Shown here one piece after another: positions 9,108 through 16,471 of a DNA stretch of 64,000 nucleotides. Source of the stretch: Pseudomonas chlororaphis (GTDB lineage: Bacteria > Pseudomonadota > Gammaproteobacteria > Pseudomonadales > Pseudomonadaceae); the NCBI RefSeq assembly GCF_003731765.1, contig NZ_MOAL01000006.1, forward strand, positions 192,563 to 256,562. The letters are read 5' to 3'. The position numbers and the translations under genes were made by a program. Under the pieces are notes generated by a model that had not been told where the DNA came from, ran no database searches, and saw nothing but the letters and a program-made list of their open reading frames with translations. Positions within the stretch are counted from its first letter, which is position 1; each line of letters starts with the position of its first letter.

Positions 9108-10046
9108 ATGGATTCCTTTCAATTCGATGGCATTCCGGAGTTCACCCTGGCGGCTCAATGCGGGAGTTTCACGGCGGCTGCGTTGCAACTGGGCGTGACC
9201 AGTTCGGCAGTGGGCAAAAGCGTCACCCGCCTGGAAAAACGCCTCGGTATCAAGCTGCTGCACCGCACCACGCGCAAACTGAGTTTGACCAGTGAGGGAG
9301 AGGTTTACCTCGCCAGTTGCTTGCGAGTCATGGATGAATTGCGGGGTATTGAAGGGAGCTTTCTCAACGGCGTCGCCGAGCCCAAGGGACGTGTGCGTAT
9401 CGATCTTCCTGCTGCATTTGGCCGACGCCATATTGCCCCCATGCTGATTGCTCTGGCCCGGCAATACTCGCAGCTCGACTTGACGGTGACCTTCGGTGAG
9501 CGGACGGTCGACATGATCAACGATGGCATTGATTTGGCGGTACGAATCGGCGATCTCAAGGATGACCCGGAGTTAGTCGCACGCCGGCTCGGTGAGCAGC
9601 ATCTGGTGGTTTGTGCGGCGCCCGACTACTTGAGCCGCTGCCCGCCGATTCTTCATCCGTCCGCGTTAAAGGAATGCGATTGCATCATTGCCTGGCGTAA
9701 AGGGCTGCGCATGGCGTGGTTGCTAAGGAATGCCAAGGGCGAGGCACAAGAGCAGGAAGTGCGCGTGCGCCATGAGTTCGGTGACGGTGAAATGATGTTG
9801 CGCGCGACCCTGGATGGCTGCGGACTTTGTCAATTGCCCACCTGGCTGGTTTCGGAGCATTTGCGCAGTGGGGCTTTGGTCACTGTTCTGGACAACTACG
9901 CAGGAGCAACCATGCCCATACACGTCATTTGGCCGCGTACTCGTTACATCCAGCCGAAAGTGAGGGTTGTCGTCGATGCCTTGCTCAAGATGGCCAAAGA
10001 GCAAGCAACGCTGTTCGGCGCAAGTCACAGCATCGGTTTGTCGTAG
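9108..10046 (+). CDS. LysR-family transcriptional regulator
   Basis: A 312-residue LysR regulator. The N-terminal winged helix is clear (EFTLAAQCGSFTAAALQLGV, SSAVGKSVTRLEKRLGIKLL, HRTTRKLSLTSEGEVY), followed by the two-lobed effector domain beginning at about residue 90 (GRVRIDLPAAFGRRHIAPML). The DNA-binding sequence places it in the CrgA/AaeR-like group common in Pseudomonas. The ATG at 9108 is used; a GTG at 9096 is in frame. It is divergent from the SnoaL-like/ene-reductase pair, the normal arrangement for a LysR gene and its target. Confidence 0.93.
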   Translation: MDSFQFDGIPEFTLAAQCGSFTAAALQLGVTSSAVGKSVTRLEKRLGIKLLHRTTRKLSLTSEGEVYLASCLRVMDELRGIEGSFLNGVAEPKGRVRIDLPAAFGRRHIAPMLIALARQYSQLDLTVTFGERTVDMINDGIDLAVRIGDLKDDPELVARRLGEQHLVVCAAPDYLSRCPPILHPSALKECDCIIAWRKGLRMAWLLRNAKGEAQEQEVRVRHEFGDGEMMLRATLDGCGLCQLPTWLVSEHLRSGALVTVLDNYAGATMPIHVIWPRTRYIQPKVRVVVDALLKMAKEQATLFGASHSIGLS

Positions 10047-10163
10047 AGCCTGATGATGTCCGTGAGGTTTATGCAGCGATCTGCAGTGGTCGTCATTGGC
10101 TGAGAGCAACGGGGCGTGAAGGGCCGCAATCGCCCCGAAGCGACCCCCTTGAACCTCACACCT

Positions 10164-10319
10164 TTAACTCAAATCCCCCTTGATAATGATCAGCTCGCGT
10201 CGAGAGGCGCGCAGGGCGAATGCTTTTGCATGGCTGTACGCGGGGTCGTTGTAGCAGGCTTTGGCTTGTTCGTAGCTTGGGAACTCAACGGCCAGGGCAG
10301 GGCTGTTCGAGAGGGCGCG
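10164..10319 (-). pseudogene. Truncated DUF1330-family remnant
   Basis: Reading the minus strand, 51 codons are open between an in-frame TAA at 10320-10322 and the stop at 10164-10166. They encode ALAVEFPSYEQAKACYNDP followed by SHAKAFALRASRREL and IIIKGD, which closely follows the C-terminal half of DUF1330 proteins (usually about 95 residues). The N-terminal half is missing and there is no start codon. The break lies only about 20 bp from the end of azlD, so a deletion or rearrangement joined the two. Confidence 0.65.
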
Positions 10320-10342
10320 TTAACGCATTAAAGGTCAGCGCT

Positions 10343-10669
10343 TCACCCCCCAATCAGCTTGAAAAGCAGCAGTGCGGCCATACCGACCGCCAGGGTCAGG
10401 AGCGTATTTCGAGTTTTCCACGCGACCCAGGCGGCGATGATGGCGGCGGGGATTTGCGGGTTGGCGAGTTCGAATTCAGTGTGCCCATTGGGGTACACCA
10501 CGGCGGGCAGTACCAGCGCGGCCAGCACGCTGGCCGGTACATACAGCAAGGCTCGGTTCAGCCACTCGGGAATGCGCCAGCGGCCATAGAGTTCGACAAA
10601 CGAAAGACGCATGACAAAGGTCCCTACGCCGACTGCCAGAAACAGACCCCACAACGCCAGATCGCTCAT
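10343..10669 (-). CDS. azlD: AzlD-family branched-chain amino acid export subunit
   Basis: A 108-residue membrane protein with about four hydrophobic helices (LALWGLFLAVGVGTFVMRLS, VLAALVLPAVV, IPAAIIAAWVAW, TLAVGMAALLLFKLIGG), the length and pattern of AzlD. It works with AzlC in export of branched-chain or related amino acids from the cytoplasm. Its ATG overlaps the azlC stop by 4 bp, so the two are co-translated. Confidence 0.9.
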   Translation of the reverse strand: MSDLALWGLFLAVGVGTFVMRLSFVELYGRWRIPEWLNRALLYVPASVLAALVLPAVVYPNGHTEFELANPQIPAAIIAAWVAWKTRNTLLTLAVGMAALLLFKLIGG

Positions 10670-11406
10670 TGGGTTTCCCTCTCAACATCGTCAGGACGTT
10701 CGGTGCTCGAAGGGCGGCTACGCATTTTCTCGATCAGTAAGCCGGCCACAACGCCCCCGATCGAAGCCATGACCAACCCCAGGTTGTAGGGCATGTTGAT
10801 GGCCAACACGGCGATCGACCCGCCGACCGATGCGGCGCCCAGGCTCGCCGCACTGCGCAGGTTGGGCACCAGCAATGCCAGGAAAGACAGGGGAATGGCA
10901 AAGCTCAATGACCATGACTCGGGGATGCTGGCCCCCAAGAAGACCCCGGCCAATACCGACAGCTGCCAGACCAGCCACATGGCCACCGCCGTACCGGCGT
11001 AAAAGTAATGCCCGAAGCGACCGGGTTCGCCCGACGAAAACCTGAGGCTGTACAGCGCGAACGACTGATCGGACAGCAGGTAGGACATGGGCCATGTCCA
11101 GCGACGGGGCAAGTGGTGCAGGTGCGGCGCCAGCGAGGCGCTGTACATGATAAAGCGCAGGTTGATGATCAACGCAGTGACCACAATCGCCACCGGCAGG
11201 ACGTTATTGTGCAGCAGCTGGAGGGCAACCATCTGGGCCGAGCCCGAGTAAAACAGCAGGGTCATGCCCAGGGTCATGCCGGGTGACATGCCCATTTCAA
11301 TGGCCATCACTCCGGTGACCAACCCGAAGGGCACCACGCCGGGGGTCAATGGCATCAGGGTTCGAACGCCGTGCGCGAAGGCTTGCGCTCCAGTTCGGTA
11401 CTGCAT
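10666..11406 (-). CDS. azlC: AzlC-family amino acid exporter, large subunit
   Basis: A 246-residue integral membrane protein with the AzlC pattern: FAHGVRTLMPLTPGVVPFGL, GMTLLFYSGSAQMVALQLL and NLRFIMYSASLAPHL, then several more hydrophobic helices. With AzlD it should export branched-chain amino acids or analogues. The ATG at 11406 has AAGGAC 7 nt upstream and gives the family-normal length. The same frame stays open for a further 113 codons upstream to the monooxygenase stop, but that extension has no family resemblance. Confidence 0.9.
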   Translation of the reverse strand: MQYRTGAQAFAHGVRTLMPLTPGVVPFGLVTGVMAIEMGMSPGMTLGMTLLFYSGSAQMVALQLLHNNVLPVAIVVTALIINLRFIMYSASLAPHLHHLPRRWTWPMSYLLSDQSFALYSLRFSSGEPGRFGHYFYAGTAVAMWLVWQLSVLAGVFLGASIPESWSLSFAIPLSFLALLVPNLRSAASLGAASVGGSIAVLAINMPYNLGLVMASIGGVVAGLLIEKMRSRPSSTERPDDVERETQ

Positions 11407-11745
11407 TGCATGTCCTTGTTGTTTTTGTGCAGCCGGTGCGGCAACGGCAGGTTGCCTGTTTCGAGGCTGGAAATAGAGGAGGGCATACGATACCTGCACC
11501 TGAGGTCCGTGGGGGTGGATATCCGCATGACCCGTGCTGCGCAGGGCGTTGAGGGGGAGCGTGTAGGTGCCGGAGGATGCCGCTGAAAGGCGCGAGCGCT
11601 GCTTCAGCCAACACCGCCGGGGTATCGTCCTCGGGCACAGGGGAGAGCTCACCAATCGCTCGGTGAAAGCGATGGGCAGCCTGTGGGAGAAATACCCGGC
11701 ATCCAGGCCGGCGATGTGGTTGAAAAAAGACGCGGGGCCGTTGTG
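11407..11745. other. Gene-poor interval between azlC and the monooxygenase
   Basis: These 339 bp hold no gene that I can support. The minus-strand frame shared with azlC is open throughout and could be read as a long azlC extension, and a second frame offers a 57-codon ORF starting near 11527 that overlaps the azlC start. Neither has a recognisable sequence. The azlC promoter is presumably here. Confidence 0.5.
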
Positions 11746-13260
11746 TCAGTCGTGGCTGTTGTTGCCAGCCCCCAGGCCGACCTGCTGCAGGTAGCGCTCC
11801 AGGCTCTGCACATCGTCCTGGGCGACGATCGCGCCGACGTAGCCATCCGGGCGCACCAATACCCAATCATCGATGGCCGGCTCGTACGCTTCATGGAAAT
11901 GCCCCTGGTCATCGAACAGGTCGCCGTGGGGGCTGAAGGTGTGGATGCGCAGCCCAGCTCGGGGCGGCACCGCATCGCGCTCCAGGCCGTAGCCCAGCAA
12001 GGTCCAATGGGTGCCTTGGTAGAGGTTGAACAGCCGCGACGGGTGACCGGCTGCACCCCAGATCGGCGCATCCGGTGCCCGATCGCCCGCCGACAGACGA
12101 CCGCTGCGATCGGGGCGCATAAGGGCCAGGCTGGATTCGGGGTAGCCGATATCGAGTTGGTGCACGTCGCGGCCGCGGCGCATATCGCCTTTTTTCTGCG
12201 CTTCAAGCAGTCGGGTCGCCAAGCCAAGCATCGACGCGGCCACCGGCCGGCGCTCCTCCTCATAACTGTCCAGCAGCGCCTCGGGCGCCCCCTGGATCAC
12301 CGCCGCCAGTTTCCAGCCCAGGTTGTAGGCGTCCTGCACGCTGGTATTCAGGCCCTGGCCACCGGTGGGCGGGTGGATGTGCGCCGCGTCCCCCACCAGG
12401 AACACGCGGCCGGTGCGGTAACGGTCGGCCAGCCGGGCGTTCATGGTGTAGGGCGAAGACCAGGACACGGATTGCACCTGAATATCGTTGCGGCCGGTGC
12501 GCTGCGCCACCAGGGTCGTCAGCCCTTCAGCGGACAGATCAATGTCGCCGTCGAGGGGGATCGGGCCCTGGATTTGAAACAGCTGGGTGCCGGCCAGCGG
12601 GCACAGCGAAATCTGCCGCGCCATGTCGCCATCGCTGAAGCGGTGCCAGTAATCACGGGACAGGCCCGTTATCACCGCATCGGCCACCAGGGCGCGAACG
12701 CCTAGGGTCTTGCCGGGGAAGTCGATGCCCAGGCTATGGCGCACAAAACTGCGGCCGCCATCGGCGCCCACCAGCCACTGCACGCGCAGGGTTTCTGCTC
12801 CGGCCTTGCCCGTCAGGCGGGCGGTGACGCCATCGGCATCCTGTTCGAAGCCGACCAGCTCGCAGTCAAAGTCCGCGTGGTGCCCCAGTTCCAGCAGGCG
12901 CTCGCGCATCACCCGTTCGGTCAGACATTGCGGCAGCATCAGCGGCACGGGATAAGGCTCGGCCGGCGTGGGGTCGAAATGCTCGATCACATCCGCGTCG
13001 CTGTGGCTGCCATCGTCGCGGTATCGCCGTTCAGTCGGATAGACTCCCCCCGCAGCAACGATTCGGTCGAGGATGCCGATGTCATGGAATATTTCCTGGG
13101 TTCTAGGCTGAATACCTTTACCGCGGGACCCGTGGAAGGGCAGGGGGTTTTTTTCGATCAGGCGCAACGAAATGCCCCTTCGTGCCAGGTCAATCGCCAG
13201 CATCAGACCGGCAGCGCCCGCGCCGCAAATCAATACATCAACTGCGAGTGGCTGTTTCAT
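11746..13260 (-). CDS. FAD-dependent aromatic-ring monooxygenase (PheA/TfdB/MhpA group)
   Basis: A 504-residue class A flavoprotein hydroxylase. The N-terminal FAD site is VDVLICGAGAAGLMLAIDLA, the DG motif is WLVGADGGRSFVRHSLG (about residue 160) and the GD motif is VFLVGDAAHIHPPTGGQGLN. The C-terminal thioredoxin-like domain of this family follows (GLRIHTFSPHGDLFDDQGH). It should hydroxylate a phenolic or polycyclic substrate with NAD(P)H and O2. The ATG at 13260 has GGAGAG just upstream. It is divergent from a MarR gene, and a perfect palindrome lies 13-31 bp before its start, so MarR repression is likely. Confidence 0.9.
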   Translation of the reverse strand: MKQPLAVDVLICGAGAAGLMLAIDLARRGISLRLIEKNPLPFHGSRGKGIQPRTQEIFHDIGILDRIVAAGGVYPTERRYRDDGSHSDADVIEHFDPTPAEPYPVPLMLPQCLTERVMRERLLELGHHADFDCELVGFEQDADGVTARLTGKAGAETLRVQWLVGADGGRSFVRHSLGIDFPGKTLGVRALVADAVITGLSRDYWHRFSDGDMARQISLCPLAGTQLFQIQGPIPLDGDIDLSAEGLTTLVAQRTGRNDIQVQSVSWSSPYTMNARLADRYRTGRVFLVGDAAHIHPPTGGQGLNTSVQDAYNLGWKLAAVIQGAPEALLDSYEEERRPVAASMLGLATRLLEAQKKGDMRRGRDVHQLDIGYPESSLALMRPDRSGRLSAGDRAPDAPIWGAAGHPSRLFNLYQGTHWTLLGYGLERDAVPPRAGLRIHTFSPHGDLFDDQGHFHEAYEPAIDDWVLVRPDGYVGAIVAQDDVQSLERYLQQVGLGAGNNSHD

Positions 13261-13272
13261 CACGCTCTCCGA

Positions 13273-13291
13273 TATGTGCAATATGCACATA
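13273..13291. promoter_or_regulatory. Palindromic operator 1 for the MarR-type regulator (candidate)
   Basis: TATGTGCA-ATA-TGCACATA is a perfect 8-bp-arm palindrome in the 50-bp gap between the monooxygenase and MarR starts. MarR dimers bind sites of this size, and bound protein would block both divergent promoters. Confidence 0.65.
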
Positions 13292-13310
13292 GTTAAGCGA
13301 AGGAAAAAAC

Positions 13311-13805
13311 GTGTCAACAAATAATGTGCAAAATACACATATAAGCGCACAGCTTCGCGAACTCCATGGCGCACTGCTGGAGATTGTCGCGGTCATGAAT
13401 CGCCCGCAGCGTGACGAGGCCATGGTGCGCGAAGCGGGCATTTCCCTGGACCGCGCCTTGTTTCCGTTGCTGGTTCTGGTGGAGCGGGTCGGGCCCATTG
13501 GCGTTGTCGAACTGGCCGACCGTGTGGGGCGCGACTACACCACCGTCAGCCGGCAGGTGACCAAGCTGGAAAGCCTGGGGCTGATCAATCGTCAGGAAAG
13601 CGCCACCGATCGCCGTGTACGCGAGTCGGTCATCACCGAGAAGGGCAAGGCGATGACCGACCGTGTCGATGAAGCGCGAGAGCGCATTGGCCTGGCGATT
13701 TTCGCCTCGTGGGAGGACCAGGACGTGGAGAACCTGGTGCGCCTGATGCGCAAGTTTGCCGATGGCATCCAGGACGATGCGTTGGCGGCGCTGGAGCATC
13801 CGTAA
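13311..13805 (+). CDS. MarR-family transcriptional regulator
   Basis: A 164-residue MarR protein with dimerising end helices and a winged helix (GVVELADRVGRDYTTVSRQV for the helix-turn-helix, then ATDRRVRESVITEKGK for the wing). The start is a GTG at 13311 with AAGGA 6-7 nt upstream. It is divergent from the FAD monooxygenase and should repress it until an aromatic ligand binds. A second copy of the operator palindrome lies inside its first ten codons, which points to autoregulation. Confidence 0.92.
   Translation: MSTNNVQNTHISAQLRELHGALLEIVAVMNRPQRDEAMVREAGISLDRALFPLLVLVERVGPIGVVELADRVGRDYTTVSRQVTKLESLGLINRQESATDRRVRESVITEKGKAMTDRVDEARERIGLAIFASWEDQDVENLVRLMRKFADGIQDDALAALEHP
13324..13340. 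promoter_or_regulatory. Palindromic operator 2, inside the marR coding sequence (candidate)
   Basis: ATGTGCA-AAA-TACACAT is a near copy of the upstream palindrome with one mismatch in the second arm. It covers codons 5-10 of the MarR gene. The two centres are 50 bp apart, close to five helical turns. Confidence 0.5.
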
Positions 13806-13872
13806 CGCTGGGCCTAAGATCACCCGATTTGTGAAGATCACGGCGACCTTGCGCTATAAAGTTTCGGGGTCG

Positions 13873-14487
13873 CTAAGCCAACTGACGGATCCCCAGGGAC
13901 ACAATCAACCCTCCGCACAGCCGGTCGATGGCTTTTTTTCTTCCTCGATATGCATCGGCAATCTTGGGCTGGGAAAGCGCGATGGCGACCAGCCCGTACC
14001 AGGTCATTGAAACCACCACGACCACCGCCAGCATGGATGAAAACGTGCCCAGCGAGACATGGGCGGGGGCTGCAGCTGAAAACACAGCGGCATAGAAAGC
14101 CATGGATTTAGGGTTGCCAATGTTGGTCACCACCCCCTGAAAAAACGACTGCCTGCAATGACTGCCGACGGCAGCGGTGAGGGGGCCAGGGGTAGTTTTA
14201 CCCGCGTTGATCAGCAGGCGGAGTCCGAACCCGATGAGGTAGGCGGCCCCGAGGACTTTGACCACCAGCGCTGCCCAAGGGAAGGCAGCAAATACCAAAC
14301 CGAGGCCTGCCAGTGCGCAGGTGGACCAGAACAGGTTGACCAATACGATCCCTGCAACCAACGCCAAGGCTTCTGACCGAGTGGCCGCCACCGCTTTATG
14401 CACCACGGCAACGAAGTTCGGCCCGGGGATAACGACCCCGGCCAGGTAAACCAAAAAGACGGTCAAAACGGCAGATCCATCGATCAT
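13873..14487 (-). CDS. LysE/RhtB-family amino acid exporter
   Basis: A 204-residue inner-membrane exporter with the family signature VIPGPNFVAVVHKAV near residue 20 and five to six hydrophobic segments (EALALVAGIVLVNLFWSTCA, VKVLGAAYLIGFGLRLLI, MLAVVVVVSMTWYGLVAIAL). The motif NIGNPKSMAFY is typical of the family. The ATG at 14487 was chosen because it begins immediately before the first helix and has GAGAA upstream. It likely exports an amino acid or small amine. The gene stands alone, convergent with marR. Confidence 0.88.
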   Translation of the reverse strand: MIDGSAVLTVFLVYLAGVVIPGPNFVAVVHKAVAATRSEALALVAGIVLVNLFWSTCALAGLGLVFAAFPWAALVVKVLGAAYLIGFGLRLLINAGKTTPGPLTAAVGSHCRQSFFQGVVTNIGNPKSMAFYAAVFSAAAPAHVSLGTFSSMLAVVVVVSMTWYGLVAIALSQPKIADAYRGRKKAIDRLCGGLIVSLGIRQLA

Positions 14488-14547
14488 GTGTTTTCTCAAG
14501 TGTGCTGTGGACGGTGGCCGTCCTATCAATGAGGGGTCCAAGAGCAA

Positions 14548-14967
14548 GGGCGTATGTGACCCCAGCCACCCGGTGAGAAGAGTTCTACACGAGGCGTTTT
14601 AGGTGGAGGTTGTTTACGTGTATCTCGCCGCAAGCAGTCGGACGAACGTAGTTATAAAGCGCTGACGTGTGCATTTCCAATACTGAATTAGGCAACCGCT
14701 GATTCCGATGTTGGTCAATTCCCTCGATCCGCAATAGTTACCGCCGCGAGCAGTTGGGAATGTTGAGAGTCAGGGCGCTTATTACCCGAAAGAAGCGTCC
14801 CCTGATCGTGCCAGACCGCCCCTCCAAAGCGCACTAATAATAACGCTTCCTATTTGCGTTTTGATTTTCCAGGCTCTATCCTCGCCGCGCCGCCCCCGGC
14901 TGGCTGGGGCCGGCGCCCCTTGCGTCGAGCGTTCGACGTGTTGTCTGCCCGATCAGAGGCTGCCGGG
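14548..14967. other. Long upstream region of the second sigma-factor gene
   Basis: About 420 bp without a supported gene, clearly richer in A/T than its surroundings up to about 14860. It should carry the promoter of the second ECF sigma gene. An in-frame extension of that gene to 14854 exists but looks noncoding (Pro/Ala/Arg rich). Confidence 0.5.
14837..14855. promoter_or_regulatory. Weak Fur-box-like sequence
   Basis: AATAATAACGCTTCCTATT matches about 11 of 19 positions of the Fur consensus, best in the first half. It lies about 110 bp before the sigma-factor start, where a Fur site would be expected for an iron-starvation sigma gene. The match is weak. Confidence 0.3.
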
Positions 14968-15480
14968 ATGGATTGGAACGGAATCAATTTGCGTTGGGCC
15001 TACACCGACTTGCTCTTGAGCCTGAGTCGCCGGACCCAGTGTGTGCAGCGGGCCTACGATGTGCTGCACGATGCCTTTATCCGTTTCCTGTTGGCCAGCC
15101 AGCGCACGCCCATCGAGCAGCCCAATGCCTATTTGCGCCGGGTGGCGCACTCGGTGTTGATCGACCATTTCCGTGAGGCGGCGCGCTATTACCCGATGCC
15201 CGAGGAACAGGGCGAGCCCTGGATGGACCGGCAGGAAAACGCGGACTTTGCCCCTTCGGCGGAACATCTGGCGGATCTGCAGCAGCGTCTGCTGGCCTTG
15301 CAGCGCATCCTTGATTGCTTGCCGCCGCGCTGCCGGGAAGTGTTCTGGCTGGCACGGATCGAGGGCCATCGGCAGCCGGAAATCGCCCGCATGTTGGGCA
15401 TCAGCCTGTCGATGGTGGAGCGTCATCTGATGCGGGCCTTGCTGGATTTGCGCCAGGCCCGTGAGGTGCTGGCGCCATGA
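14968..15480 (+). CDS. FecI-like ECF sigma factor (second system)
   Basis: A 170-residue iron-starvation sigma factor. Region 2 (LSRRTQCVQRAYDVLHDAF, PNAYLRRVAHSVLIDHFRE) and region 4 (LPPRCREVFWLARIEGHRQP, EIARMLGISLSMVERHLMRA) are both intact. The ATG at 14968 begins MDWNGINLRWAYTDL and gives family-normal length. Its stop overlaps the fecR ATG by 4 bp. It differs clearly in sequence from the first sigma factor at 129, so the two systems should read different receptors. Confidence 0.92.
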   Translation: MDWNGINLRWAYTDLLLSLSRRTQCVQRAYDVLHDAFIRFLLASQRTPIEQPNAYLRRVAHSVLIDHFREAARYYPMPEEQGEPWMDRQENADFAPSAEHLADLQQRLLALQRILDCLPPRCREVFWLARIEGHRQPEIARMLGISLSMVERHLMRALLDLRQAREVLAP

Positions 15481-16391
15481 GTTCGACCCGTCAGCAGGCA
15501 GCGCGCTGGTTCACCCGGTTGCTCGATTTGCCCGCCGATCATCCCGAGCGCCAGGCGTTCCAGGCCTGGCTCGCTGCCGACCCGCGCCACGCCGCCGAGT
15601 ACCAGGTGTTCAGCGAGTTGTGGGGGGATTTTTCCTCGACCCCGAAAACCGCGGCCCTGGCCGGCGCCATGGAGTCCCTCGGCCGTCGGCGGTTTGTGCG
15701 CAACGGGCTGCTCGGCTTGGCGGCCTTGTCCAGCCTGGCGTCGCTGCTGACCCTGCGTTACCGCGCCCTGGGGGATTTGCAACTGGTCACGGGCATTGGC
15801 GAGCGGCGCCGGGAGACGCTGTCGGACGGCAGTCAGTTGGTGCTGGACGCTGCCACCCGCATTCACGTGACTTTTACCGAACATGGCCGCCAGCTGTTTC
15901 TGTTGCAGGGGCGGGCGATTTTCGACGTGCGCCCCGACCCGCAGCGGCCGTTCACCGTGGAGGCCGGTGTGGCCCAGGTGCGGGTACTGGGCACGCGTTT
16001 TGTGGTGGAGCGTTTCGAGCGGCGGGTGCAGGTCAGTGTCGATCACGGCCGGGTGGAGTTCGGCAGTGCCCGGCAGCGCCTGGTGCTGGAGCGCGATCAG
16101 GTGGCCGAGGCGGATGAGCGGGGGCAGGTACAGCGCATTCAGCGGGCGGCGGCGGGGGCCTTCAGTTTCGAGCAAGGCAGCCTGACCTTCGACCGCGCCG
16201 ACCTGGTGGAGATTGCCGCCGGGCTGTCGCGCTACCGGCAACGGCCGCTGCGGGTGGAGGGCCGGTCGAGCCTGAGCCTGACGGCGGTGGTGCAGACCGC
16301 CGACGTCGACACCTTCCTCCACAGCCTGCCGCAGTTGGCGGCGGTGCGGGTGGAGGAGCGGGGCGGCTTTACCGCGCTGGTGGCCCGCTGA
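15477..16391 (+). CDS. FecR-family anti-sigma factor (second system)
   Basis: A 304-residue FecR-type membrane regulator. The N-terminal domain (ARWFTRLLDLPADHPERQAF, QAWLAADPRHAAEYQVFSEL) binds the sigma factor. A twin-arginine GRRRFVRNGLLGLAALSS leads into the single membrane segment. The periplasmic part carries TGIGERRRETLSDGSQLVLD and VRVLGTRFVVERFERRVQVS. It ends in the receptor-contact domain (ISKIN-like position: AGLSRYRQRPLRVEG). The gene is coupled to the sigma gene by a 4-bp overlap and lies 80 bp before the receptor. Confidence 0.92.
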   Translation: MSSTRQQAARWFTRLLDLPADHPERQAFQAWLAADPRHAAEYQVFSELWGDFSSTPKTAALAGAMESLGRRRFVRNGLLGLAALSSLASLLTLRYRALGDLQLVTGIGERRRETLSDGSQLVLDAATRIHVTFTEHGRQLFLLQGRAIFDVRPDPQRPFTVEAGVAQVRVLGTRFVVERFERRVQVSVDHGRVEFGSARQRLVLERDQVAEADERGQVQRIQRAAAGAFSFEQGSLTFDRADLVEIAAGLSRYRQRPLRVEGRSSLSLTAVVQTADVDTFLHSLPQLAAVRVEERGGFTALVAR

Positions 16392-16471
16392 ATTTTTTTT
16401 CGCAGCCGACATCAGGGATTTGCTCACCCCCTTCGTCAATGGGTATCTGCCGACCCTTAACGAGAAACACC

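Noticed and set aside
11407..11745. A long N-terminal extension of azlC, or a decayed gene (frame containing FFNHIAGLDAGYF)
   Set aside because: The segment has no supported family match and AzlC length is normal from 11406. I could not show that it was once coding.
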